Shown here: one piece after another, positions 53,333 to 64,000 of the stretch
Position numbering within the stretch: position 1 is the first letter of the stretch
Layout: each line of letters begins with the position of its first letter
DNA from: Branchiostoma floridae
Taxonomy: Eukaryota; Chordata; Leptocardii; Amphioxiformes; Branchiostomatidae
Assembly: GCF_000003815.2 (NCBI RefSeq)
Contig: NC_049980.1
Location: 18,239,831-18,303,830, forward strand
Direction: 5' to 3'
Length of the DNA: 64,000 nt
The notes under the pieces: model-generated
The model's input: only the letters and a program-made list of their open reading frames with translations
What the model was told of the DNA's origin: nothing
The model's database searches: none
Program-made: the position numbers and the translations under genes

Positions 53333-53432
53333 NNNNNNNNNNNNNNNNNNNNNNNNNNNNNNNNNNNNNNNNNNNNNNNNNNNNNNNNNNNNNNNNNNNN
53401 NNNNNNNNNNNNNNNNNNNNNNNNNNNNNNNN
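53333..53432. other. Assembly gap (100 N)
   Basis: Placeholder gap between the repeat contig and the second part of the satellite. Confidence 0.99.
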
Positions 53433-54671
53433 TATGACATACCCAAGCATAGGGGGGGCTAAAATCGGTTGCTATACGGCTTGTAGGGCAATCTGCTATT
53501 TATTTAAACGTTGCCCGTAAACTTGTAAGTGCAATTTAGATAGCGTATACCCTAACGTTTTCTAAACAAGAATCGAAACTTAGGGGCCGGATTTGTTTAA
53601 TGAACTAATTGAGTTGAAGCAGTTTTTACACTGAGCCAAGGGGGGGCAAAAATCGGCTGCTAAACTGCTTGTAGAGCAATCTGCTTCTTATCTAAACGTG
53701 GCCCGTGAACTTATAAGTGCTATTTGGATAGCTTATACCCTAACGTATTCAATACAAGCATCAAATTTTAGGGGCGGGATTTATTTATTGATCTAGAGGG
53801 GAACTAAGTGATAGGATATACGCAAAAATGGGGGGGGGGGGGGGGGCATAAAATCGGCTGCTAAACTGCTTGTAGAGCAATCTACTGCTTATCTTAACGT
53901 TGCCCGTGAAGTTGTAAGTGCAATTTAGATAGCTTATACCCTAACATATTCCATACAAGTATCAAATCTTACGGGCCGGATTTTATTAATGAACTAGAGG
54001 GGAACTAACTGATGGGTCATACGCAAGCAAAGGGGGGGGGGGTTGAAATCGGCTGCTACACTACTTGTAGAGCAATCTACTGCTTATCTAAACGTTGCCC
54101 GTGAACTTGTAAGTGCAATTTAGATTGCTTATACCCTAACATATTCAATACAAGTATCGAAACTTACGGGCCGGATTTTATCAATGAACTAGAGCGATCT
54201 AATTGATAAGAAATCGGCAAGCATAGGGGGCGCTAAAATCGTCTGCTATACGGCTTGTAGAGCAATCTGCTACTTATCTAAACGTTGCCCGTGAACTTGT
54301 AAGTGCAATTTAGATAGCTTATACCCTAACGTATTCAATACAAGTGTCAGATCTCACGGGCCGGATTTAATTAATGAACAAGAGGGGAACTAACTGATAG
54401 AAAATACGTAACCAAGGGGGGGGGCGTAAAATCGGCTGCTACACTGCTTGTATTGCAATCTGCTGCTTATCTAAACGTGGCCCGTGAACTTGCAAGCGCA
54501 ATTTAGATAGCTTATACCCTAACATATTCAATACAAGTATCAAATCTTACGGGCCGGATTTTAGTAAAGAACTAGAGGGGAAGTAACTGATAGGACATAT
54601 GCAAGCAAGGGGGGGGGGTCGGCTGCTACACTGCTTGTAGAGCAATCTGCCGCTTATCTAAACGTGCCCGG
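53433..54671. repeat. Satellite array, part 2 (~6.5 monomers)
   Basis: Same ~190-bp monomer and orientation as 49605-51910, but the first two copies (53433-53830) are more diverged (for example ggggcgggattt for acgggccggattt), as is usual near the edge of an array. The G-run reaches 17 bases at about 53831. It ends at a gap. Confidence 0.95.
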
Positions 54672-54771
54672 NNNNNNNNNNNNNNNNNNNNNNNNNNNNN
54701 NNNNNNNNNNNNNNNNNNNNNNNNNNNNNNNNNNNNNNNNNNNNNNNNNNNNNNNNNNNNNNNNNNNNNNN
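54672..54771. other. Assembly gap (100 N)
   Basis: Placeholder gap between the satellite and the second version of the kinesin/MRPL39 segment. Version B starts at the first base after it. Confidence 0.99.
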
Positions 54772-55425
54772 GCAAAATGGCAAAGCCCTGTGTTACTTGG
54801 GCCATATCGTCTTACAGTCACTTCAAAACATGTTTTCTCTTGTGATGAAACTTGATACATCCTGACTAAACATTTCAGCAGTATTTAATATGCATATACA
54901 CAGCAATATAATATGCTCATGCATACTTGCTTGGGAAATAGTGTCTAAAAATATACAATTTTGGTCAGACTTTCAGTTACATGTATCTGTGACGTGAGAA
55001 ATGTTTGAATGTTGAAAACAATGGAATGTCAGACTGTTTTACTCACAAAAACATGCATTTTGACTCTTAAGAGCTACTTCATGATCTGCAATGTCAACAA
55101 AAGCCCTAGACCACTTAAATGTTGAGTAGCACTTTGTAGCACTCTCCTCTCAGCTGCAAATCTCTCTATTCAACTTCAGGGTAAATCAATGTAATTCTAC
55201 CATGACCAGCTTTTCAAAACAATATCTACCTGTATCCTTTCAAAATCTGAGTCAGCAATAAATTTATAATGTGTCTAAAATGTATCAATATCTGAATTCT
55301 GTACTTGTTTTCTACAATACCCCCTTTAGAGACATTGATAATGTGAAAAATATTTTCAAGTGAAATAAAAAACACAGAAAATACAATATGGTTATGTGCT
55401 GCTACCTTAAGTTTGAGTCCCATAC

Positions 55426-58400
55426 CTGTGTTTCCATTTTCGTCTTCCCTAATGTGCAAATCCTTGCTGGATGTTTCCAGCTCAATCAGGTCTCTCAACT
55501 CTTCCATGTACACCTCAATGTAGGAGACCAGCACTGTATAGTCAACATTATGGTTCTCCGCAATGGTGGAGAAGATCTGTTTGATGGCACGAGGGATGAT
55601 ACCATACTCCTCCTCTGTAATGGTGTCTGAAACACAAAAAGGGCCAAGAAAGAAATTACAACAGGGACAGGATTTACTATCTGTACATTGTCTTGGACAT
55701 TGATAACAAAGTAGAACTACTTCAAGCTAATGTTTTGATTTTTAACTGCTAGTACGTTGGATACAATGCATGAATATGTATATACAAATGTATTTAGTAT
55801 ACAAAAACATGGTCATAGTTGTGCGGTAAACCAATATTACCGGTAGTAACTATTACTGCTTTCTTTTAGAACTGGTATCTGACATTTTACAGCAAAATTA
55901 GAAATGCTAGGTACTACAACAAAAATTTCAATTTTTTTTTGACACTTAAGTTTCAAGAATATGCTGCATAGACGCAATTAAGTTATTAAACAAGAGTTCG
56001 TAGACCTCAGGCCTGCATGAAATGTATTGGGTGTCTGTAGACCTATTGTGTATTTTTTTCCCTTTTTGTCCGTGTTTGCGTGGTTGGAAAATGTGCACCA
56101 TGCAAAAGTCTGAAATTCCATTTTCGGAATGTGTAAGTTTGGGCATGGATGAACATTACTTATTTTGGATTTCTTGACCATGTAACCAACCACAGTACCT
56201 TGAATTTGTTGAGACGACTTTTCCTACCTTTTTTTGTCTCAGATGGCCCTTGAAGTTATTCTGTCACATATGATATATTCAGTACTGATATCTTCCTATT
56301 TCAATGTACTGACCTAATGCAGCTGCTAAATCTCCTTAGTGTGGCAATGATATTCATTAAAGATTTATTCCTGGAGTGCTATAACACTTGACACTGGAAG
56401 GTTATTTGCATAATTTGACCAATTAAGTTTTTACTGTACACAGTAGTTCCATAGACAACATAGAATAGTGGTAGCCCCCATCCAGCAGCAACAGTTAGTC
56501 CCCAGGGTGGTATGATATTTTTATTCAACCATCCAACTAAAACCTAAACCTAAGTGACAAAATGCAACAAACGATACCAAATTTAAAATAGAACAAAGCT
56601 TCTACCACTTAACCCTGTATGTACTATAGATTAAGCAGGCCCAAAAATCAAGCGACCATGACTAGCCCCAAACTACAAATTACCTGCATACAATACGGAA
56701 ATGGCATCCCCAAAGAAACAACAAGAAACACAGGAAGATAATATACATACCTTTCTCTTACACTCAAGCTCTATACATTTCTCCTCCACTTTAGAAAGTT
56801 GTATCTTCTTCTGATTGCCAAACAGGGTAAAGGAACTTGTACCAGAACTTTAAAATCAGTACTACACAGCTCTCAAAACACCACAAAGACTAAGAAGCAA
56901 ACTCAAATTGTACCTAACAGCAACAGATACTAGTACAAACTGAACTGAAGTAGTACATTATCTGGCTGGAAACACTGTTGATACAAAGTAACCTGATACA
57001 TTGAAGGTGGCAGAAGCCAGTGCAAAAACAGATGACGATTCTACACCTAAGCTTAAAGACCTATCAATCAACCCAAACCCAACCAAACCAAGCAGATATT
57101 GGGGGGATGCCCCAACCACACAAAAACAGGGTCAACCTACAGTATCAAGTTCAAGCACTAGGAGGCCCAAAATCAAACCTGACCACCAGGACACCAGCAA
57201 CAACCCACGTAACAAATAGCAACACAATGGCACCTTGCGTTCCGGAGATACAGCGCACGCCCCGTGCCCGCACAAAAGGTAACCTGGAATGTCAAGTTCA
57301 AGCACCAAGGGCGTCAAAATCAAAATTGAGAATTATTCAGCCACCGCCAACACATGTGCCAAATATCATTGCGCCCGCACCAACCGTTCAGAAGATATAA
57401 CTCCGGAAATACCCCTCCCGGACACAAAATTCGACCTGCCGCGTCAAGTTCAAACGCGACAAGGCCCAAAGTCAATCCTAGGCAACAGGCAACAACTTCC
57501 CACCCATGCATCAAAAATCGTCGCAATGGTGCGTATCATTCCGGACACACAGCGCCAAAAGTGCCCCCAAAACACCAAAAATGCCACCTGCAATGCCAAG
57601 TTCAAGCGCCAGGAGGCCCAAAATCAAACCTGAGTGTCAGGCCACCACCCGTTCTCGAGATATAGCGCCCTAAATCCCCAGCTTCCAAATTTTCCCACGC
57701 CCATGAAAACCATACCTGCATACATGCAGGTAATCATCTAGGTACACATCTGTGAATGTAATCAAAAGTTAGGTGCATGGCTCCAATTCTGGGTGGAGAA
57801 CTGTGCATAAATCATGCCTCCAATATTTCAAGCCCTACTACCCAGTATGTCATCACTTTTAGAATATCACTAAATGTAATTTATGGTTTTCAATTTCAAA
57901 TATGAGTCATAGAATGGAACAACCCCTATATCAACTACCGGTAGAACATACTATTAGGCAGACAGCCGCAACTTATCACAGGCTCTGAAAGGCATAAAAA
58001 ATTGATCAGAAAATTTGTTGCCCCATCTGCGTTATCCAATCTTCCTTGATACCATGTACCTCACATCCAGTTGCTTGAGTAGCTATTTTTTGGCATATCT
58101 TATTACCTACCTGGATGTCTAACCTTCATCCACAAGTCTGTCATAATTGGTTCACTTCTAGCTATACTTTAAAGACAGTGGGTAGGGATACATGTATCAT
58201 CTGGGACTGCTTTCCCATAGGAGTTATCAAATAAAGGTACCTCATGCAAAATGATGTATACACAAGTACAAAATGTAGTACTAGCAGTACACGTATACAC
58301 GTTCAAATTGTACCAAAGATTTGTCTGAGTTCCATATCATTATCATATTTCATAAAAAGGACAACAAGTTCTCACTTGAACAACAGAAACATTTGAAAAA

Positions 58401-60453
58401 TACAAGAAAAGTAAATTGCATGGGCAAAATACAATCTGTAGTTTCAGACAAGACTTGCATTATCTGTCATGTAACATAATCTATTAGTAAGTGTTTGTCA
58501 CAAATAAAGGTAGTATGTTTATGAAATCATGGTTCTTAAGATTTACTGGAGCTATTACTCAAAATGTCATGTAGACAATAAGGTATTCTCTATGGAAATG
58601 AATGATAACTATTAATGGATTATTCAGTTTAATAATACATGTCTGGTGGATAATTGGTCTCCAATGGAAAATATGAGACACTGGGCATGGATATTAATAC
58701 CTTGGAATCAAACTGACTAAAATATTGGAAAAAATATGATTTCAGATCAAATATGGAAAATGTAACTTGCGATGTCACACACTCATCATTGTAGTTCTTA
58801 CAATACCATGAATGATTTAGTGAAATCATCTCTTTGTTCACTAGAATTCCTTCTGTAAAAAAGGAAAACACCTGTACCTGTATTTGACAAAAATCATACA
58901 TTATCCATGCATTTAACATTTCCTTTTCATGCAGACAAACAGTATGTACTAAGATGGATAACTTGCAGAGCCCTGAGATTTACCATAAAGGTCACCAAAT
59001 GGGGAAAATGGCAGAACCAATCAATAAGCAGCTTGCTCAAGTACAAGAGAGACAAAACAAATCAATGCAATGCCTCATTTAGTCAATGAAATGGAACGTT
59101 AACACAACTGAGAGGTACATGACATATTGGAAAATGCTGTCTAAAGGTAAACTGCTATTGCTAAAAAATACAACTTTAGTCTTAAAAACGGATCTTCTGT
59201 ATTTTGAAACTCTATGAGTTCTACTAACTGAAATTTAGTCTAAATGTCAGCAATCCACTATTTTAACAATCTGGTTTCACAACAGACTTCTGAAGTTCAC
59301 ATCTGCAGGCAGACTAATTTGATTACAATGTTGGATAGGCATTCTCCCATCTCATATTACCCTTGTAAGTATTGGCACAGATTCTGTTGAAGACCTTTGA
59401 ACTTTGCCAGATCCTTAAATATAAACACTGAGCCATGGAGGCTTTCAATTGAAGTAAACATCTATGAAACACTGGGTCATTGTGCAGGTGGGTACAAACT
59501 GAAAGGCTCTCCAGTCAGTCTTTGTGCAAACAGTGTTGTTGATTATAGTAAGGCAGTGGCACCATAAATACTGGCTGGACAAGTACATTTCTATGTTGAT
59601 CGAGCTTTCAACATTTATATATGAATAATGACGGGACTTAAGATGGTAACAATGGCAATCGATATTCTGAGAATTAGGTAATTTTTAAATATGGGAATGT
59701 TTCATAATTACTCCAGCACAACAAGGGTAGTCAAATGTTAAGCACTTGACACATTAATCATATAGATAATGAACAAGAATGTAGCACACACCTGTATTTC
59801 CACCTCCTACAATGGTGTAAGTCTTCCCAGACCCAGTCTGACCATACGCAAACACAGTGGCATTGTATCCCTCAAAACAGCTGTGGACGAGCGGCTCTAC
59901 AATCTTGCTGTATGCTTCATCTTGAGACGTCTTGGATGTCAACACGTGGTCGAACGTGAAGGCACGGTCCTTTCCAAGAACCAGCTGGTTTGCACCTGGT
60001 ATCACACGCACGCACACCTATTGATGCAGCAAACAACGGAAGTAGTCAGTTGAAAATTTTCCAGATGTATACAGTATAGGGCTGCCATAAGGATTACAAG
60101 ATTTAGGGCTTTCTTGACTCAAACAAAAATTTTGCTGCCTAATCATTTTTGATGTGATATCTCAAGTTACTAGTAGATCATAAGCAAAGTTGTGAACTGG
60201 CCAGGTCATATCCAGCAGTTTAAGGTATAGGGTACAGGATGTTCCGATCATTGCTATGACACCACGATCATGCCTACATTATCTAGCCTGGGTGACATCC
60301 CAGTTACCTTTCTGTTCAAAACTAACTAGTTCTAAGATATAAACCCATCAGTTATGGATGACTGTTTCAGACCTGGTGATTATGTAGACGCTCCCTGGGA
60401 AGAAGTGGTCTGACTCTGACTGCGACCCGTACTGGCACTTCTGGACCCTGCAT
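55426..60453 (-). CDS. KIF27: KIF27/KIF7-type kinesin, version B (3' truncated by gap)
   Basis: Three coding exons: 60453-60373, 60017-59792, 55626-55426. They have the same lengths (81, 226, 201 nt) and phases as in version A. They encode residues ~1-169 of the motor, including the intact P-loop [12 protein letters not shown]. The visible coding differences from A are silent (for example GTT/GTC in the first exon). Everything after the third coding exon is missing: the sequence runs 650 bp into the next intron and stops at a 100-N gap followed by satellite. It is either the second allele placed in tandem by the assembler or a partial duplicate; it cannot make a full kinesin as assembled. Confidence 0.88.
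55991..57733. mobile_element. 1.74-kb repeat insertion in kinesin intron of version B
   Basis: Absent from version A, where ttattaaa is joined directly to tcatttag. It starts caagagttcgtagacctcag, like the head of the dispersed repeat family, and ends with an 18-bp palindrome, acctgcatacatgcaggt (57714-57731). The middle and right parts (56558-57670) match contig 52135-53332. No transposase or reverse transcriptase frame is visible and no clear target-site duplication beyond a possible 2-bp AA, so it is probably non-autonomous. Confidence 0.75.
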
Positions 60454-61847
60454 GTCTGATTCTTCTGAATATCCCAACCTGCAGTTTTTATGTCACAGTC
60501 TAACAAAAAAGAGACAAAACGCAATCATTGTTAGGATAATGATTGTGCAAATCCACAAATACCAAAAAAAATTATGATCTTTGTCATCTTATATAGGATC
60601 TTATTCTAAATGATATGATTATTCTTTCACCAATCTATATACTAGTATATCAATTGCAATCATGCATCAATTTGTCAAGTAATCAATAAAATGGTCAGCC
60701 AGCTATACCCTGACCGGTAGTACCTCTTGAAACTCAATTTTTTTGCTAGTCTTTGAATGGCTATTCAGTCTATGATGTTTTGCAATACTTGCCAAACAAC
60801 TTTAACTTTTGCTGAATATGATTATTATAAATGCTAATCAAAATTAGATGTATTAAGGTAAGTTTACATGCAAAAGTAACCCTGGGGTTGCTGGAAATTT
60901 GAGCGACTACAATACTTTTGTATAATGACAAAAAATCAATAGAATAATATAATGTCAATGACAAAAGCTAGTGATACCTATTCAAATTAGAGGTGTGTGT
61001 CAAACTTGCAAACTGGAAAAGGCCATTACATTCTGCCATCGTCTTATTTTCGAGATTTTATGACAAATAACCAGTGATTTCCATATGTTGAGCTCATCAT
61101 GCACAGTACATACATCATGTCTCTACAGAATAATGGCCCAATGTGGGTCCTCTTTTGTAGTCTGACAAAAGCTCAAACAAAGGGTATCATGGGACATAAG
61201 TCTGACTCATCATGATGACACCACATATTTTGGGCTTTTATCCGAAAATTGGTCCGAAGTACATAACAAAGAGGTTCAAAAATGACCCTCATTTTACTTG
61301 TTTTCATGGGCACATTTCAAATTGCAATACTGTATTCACAATTTAAATATTTTTTATTAGACTAAATTCAAAGTATTTGAAATTGGGTCATGTTCAGAAC
61401 TAAAGGACAAGAACGTTATCCCGTCAGTCCACAGAAATACATATGAGGTGTGACTAACATAACAACACAAACTACTGCACGGCTTTGTTCAGGTGTGTCC
61501 ACATTTGCGTTACATTTTCTAACCTTGGGGGACGGGGCCGCGGGGCGACTTTTTTTTTATTTCAGCTGATTGGAAAATGTTCCAACAAGACGATCTATCC
61601 AACGATGGTCAATTATTCTTAAATCTTTGCAAATTCCGTTCTTTCCGTGTTACTCTCTCACGCTTCTTATCATACTAAGAAAGTAGATGTCCCACAGTGG
61701 GGCATGCAATAATATCGTGTAGTCAGGTCCAAGCGGTATCAACAAAGTTCTGATGCATAACAGGTGTTTTGGGCCCGCTCACAACAGTCCCGCTCGGAAA
61801 ATGGGCTTCATAATACCAGATCTACAGGATTAAACCTCTCTACTTAC

Positions 61848-61980
61848 CTCAGTTTTCACTGATGAAGTACTCGGATGGTCTATGATGCGTATATTTTACC
61901 AATTCCGTCTGCCGTTAGGGGACAGACGACAACAAAAACAGCGGCACAAACAACCAACAGTCGTCCGAGTCCGCCATGTT
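61848..61980 (-). other. KIF27: Non-coding first exon of kinesin, version B
   Basis: Same donor (ACTGAG/GTAAGTA) and same ATGGCGGAC motif as in version A. Confidence 0.6.
61915..61977 (-). CDS. 20-codon uORF, version B
   Basis: Identical peptide to the uORF at 42544-42606, with one silent difference, while flanking non-coding sequence shows several changes. A functional peptide is unproven. Confidence 0.35.
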   Translation of the reverse strand: MADSDDCWLFVPLFLLSSVP

Positions 61981-62309
61981 GAAACTATGTCAACTACCCA
62001 AGCTGCCCTAGGCCATAGTCTAGTTTTGCAGACTTCGTATAAGATACGTAACGTTTAAAATGTTAGCTGAGACAAAACTTAAGCTTCCCATTGAAAACTA
62101 CAGGTTAGTAAACACATTGTATAAGTTCAATAATATTCAATAAGCGCAGTCATAGTGGTTAGTGAGCATCGAAGCCTTCATAAATTCCCATTTTATACCT
62201 GCGTATCTAGACTAATTTATCCCCACATCGCATGCGCCGTGACCCGGGTACCCCTGATCACCCAAAGTGGGAGGGCGGCTGGATTACAGATTAGTGGAAG
62301 TGGGTCAAA
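61978..62309. promoter_or_regulatory. Bidirectional promoter, version B
   Basis: It retains the NRF1-like core tcgcatgcgccgtga (62228-62242) before MRPL39. The region between the genes has more substitutions than the exons, including small indels around 62160-62270, so the conserved motif stands out. Confidence 0.5.
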
Positions 62310-63801
62310 ATGTCTCGTTTAAAATCGTTAATTGTGCCCTCTGTGAGGTGTATTGTGCATAGACGATACTGCAGCACTGAGAGGGTAACCAACGCCTTGG
62401 TCACCGAGTACAGGAACGACATTTTCGAGGAGGAAAAGCGGCGTCAGCAGGGCATGGTGCGCAGACTGGAGAAGATCGAGGTCGTTCACGTGGGGCCCAA
62501 CGACCCCGGCACCTTCATCATGAACAAGAACCTGTCCACACCCTACCACTGTGCCATGCGTGAGTACCTCTGCTAATCATGATATGACTGTTGTTGTAGG
62601 TCTGTTTATTACCGTCGGTAACTTGTCAACATCTCTCCCCTGAACCTACCCCCCCCCCCCCAGGGTTGGTGGGGAGGGGGGTGGTGGTGGCATTCTCAAG
62701 ACTTTGGTTTGTTACACAGTAGTTCCAGCTTCAGTTTGGATAAAGCATCCAATCAAGATTACTTACGCTACCTCCATGAAAAATGGAGGTTTAGTTTTTG
62801 ATCTGACTCTGGACGGGCACAATCAGATACCAATAATACAACTTAGGGGGTAGTTTGCATAGTTAATAAGATTTATATTTCTGTTGTTTCCATCACATCT
62901 TTGATACATGTGGCAGGTGAGACATATCTACAGATACCAATTATATCCTTGCAAACACAAATCCTTACAGTAAATGTATTCTTTACATTAAGGATAGTGT
63001 TGTGATGATGTTATTGATTGATGATAAATTGTATGAGTTCTCTAATTTGTCACATTAACCACCTTTTCAGACATCAGTGAAACCTACACCAAGTACTCTG
63101 TGCTTGCCATGGTGAATGGTGAACCCTGGGACATGTGGCGACCCTTGACAGAAGACTGCGAGCTGAGCTTCGTGCGCTTCCGTGACAAGCACCCAGAGGA
63201 GGCCAACAAGTCATACTGGCGCTCATGTGCCCTGATTCTCGGAGCAGTGATGGAGACAGCATTCAAGGACACGATTTATGTACAGCTTGCTCGGGCTCTT
63301 GAACTCCCCATTATTAAGGGCATGTTTGTATACGATGTAGACTTGGGCCTGAAGGACTGGACACCAACTAACGAAAACCTTCGTTCCCTGAGCCTGTCTG
63401 CAATCACCATGAAATCCAAGGACTTGCCATTTGAGAGACTTGAAGTGGACCCTAGCCTGGCCCTCAGGCTGTTTCAGCATAACGAGTACAAGCAGCGTGA
63501 GGTAGAGGAAAGGGTGCGGGGAGGTAGAGTTACTCTGTACAGAATGGGCAAATTTATCGATATCCATGATGGACCAATGATGTCAAAGTCAAGTTTAGTG
63601 TCAATGTTTACAGTAGCAGGGATACATGAGCTCCCAGGTGGGCTGTACCGTGTGCAGGCTATATCCCTTCCCCATGACTTCTATCTCCACAGCAGTGTGT
63701 GGAACAAACTGGTAAAGAGGGCTAGTGTCCCCCTAGTAGGGGACCTGAGTACTGCAGGGGTAGATGAGTCATGGAGGGAGACTAAAAGTTCAGCAGCATA
63801 A
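62310..63801 (+). CDS. MRPL39: Mitochondrial ribosomal protein L39 (version B)
   Basis: Exons 62310-62559 and 63071-63801, 326 aa, intact. Exon 1 looks identical to version A. Exon 2 has about 15 substitutions, six of them changing amino acids in two clusters (TPAKDNLRS to TPTNENLRS; LAIRLFQHSQYK to LALRLFQHNEYK). Both versions are open and well conserved, so neither is a pseudogene by sequence. Confidence 0.95.
62648..62690. other. C-run plus G-runs in MRPL39 intron, version B
   Basis: The same C13/G-rich element as at 43265-43306; such runs are prone to sequencing and assembly error. Confidence 0.55.
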
Positions 63802-64000
63802 TGTTGACATCTTTTTCAAGAAACCTTGTTATGTTAGGATTATTTTGAGGAAGAATTATGTTTAGTAACAGTTTGCAGATACATATACATGTGACACTTG
63901 TGATCATGTATTTCATCAAAAATCAAAAGGCTTGCTAAAGAGATCCAAAAACATGTACAATGATGTGTAAAACGGGTGCCACAATTTCACAACGCAGCAT

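Larger units (their letters stand above)
54772..64000. repeat. Segment version B (kinesin 5' part plus MRPL39)
   Basis: Same order, orientation and content as 37195-44704, continuing to the end of the window. The kinesin part includes only the non-coding first exon and coding exons 1-3; the next exon (36308-36860 in A) would lie beyond the gap at 54672. It contains a 1,743-bp insertion (55991-57733). Coding sequence is almost identical to A. Confidence 0.93.

Noticed and set aside
55991-57733. Helitron insertion
   Set aside because: A hairpin followed by ctag near the right end hints at it, but the ctag seems to belong to the flanking sequence (version A has tttag there), and no Helitron 5' TC end or A/T target is clear.
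62310-63801. MRPL39 version B as a pseudogene
   Set aside because: Frame, splice sites, length and key motifs are all intact, and the changes are conservative.

Overview
The window looks like a piece of a cephalochordate (amphioxus, Branchiostoma-type) nuclear genome. The genes are intron-rich (17-nt to several-kb pieces), the proteins are close to vertebrate orthologues but single-copy in type (one Groucho/TLE, one KIF27/KIF7-type kinesin), there is a secreted protein with a Link module, AT-rich dispersed repeats with a shared end motif recur, and two similar but not identical versions of one segment are present, as expected from a highly heterozygous genome. The species call is inference; no mitochondrial or rRNA marker is present. 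I annotated it by reading splice sites and checking that every exon junction keeps phase.

Layout: (1) 1-22.8 kb, + strand: a Groucho/TLE co-repressor gene. The window opens inside an upstream intron and then holds 16 in-phase coding exons (Q domain, GP, CcN, SP, WD40), including a 17-nt micro-exon. Downstream of the normal last exon lies a second complete version of that exon, with its own acceptor and stop. (2) 22.8-26.9 kb: intergenic, with a dispersed repeat. (3) 26.9-42.6 kb, - strand: a complete KIF27/KIF7 (Costal-2 class) kinesin, 21 coding exons giving 1,481 aa plus a non-coding first exon with a 20-codon uORF. (4) 42.6-42.9 kb: a compact bidirectional promoter with YY1-like and NRF1-like sites. 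(5) 42.9-44.6 kb, + strand: MRPL39 (mitochondrial ribosomal protein L39), two exons. (6) 44.7-49.1 kb, - strand: a four-exon gene for a secreted ~245-aa protein with signal peptide, coiled coil and C-terminal Link (hyaluronan-binding) module. (7) 49.3-54.7 kb: a ~190-bp satellite array with G-runs, broken by 100-N assembly gaps and by a small contig of dispersed repeat. (8) 54.8-64 kb: a second version of segment 37.2-44.7 kb, carrying the 5' part of the kinesin and a full second MRPL39, with a ~1.74-kb repeat insertion in a kinesin intron. This may be an uncollapsed second haplotype rather than a true duplication.

Functionally, the TLE protein is a nuclear co-repressor tethered by WRPW/eh1-type factors, the kinesin belongs to the Hedgehog/ciliary Costal-2 class, MRPL39 serves mitochondrial translation and shares a head-to-head promoter with the kinesin, and the Link protein is an extracellular candidate hyaluronan binder. 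Linkage of TLE, KIF7/27 and Link-module genes resembles human 15q (TLE3, KIF7, HAPLN3/ACAN) and 9q21 (TLE1, TLE4, KIF27). The strongest new observation is the duplicated, mutually exclusive-looking terminal exon of TLE.
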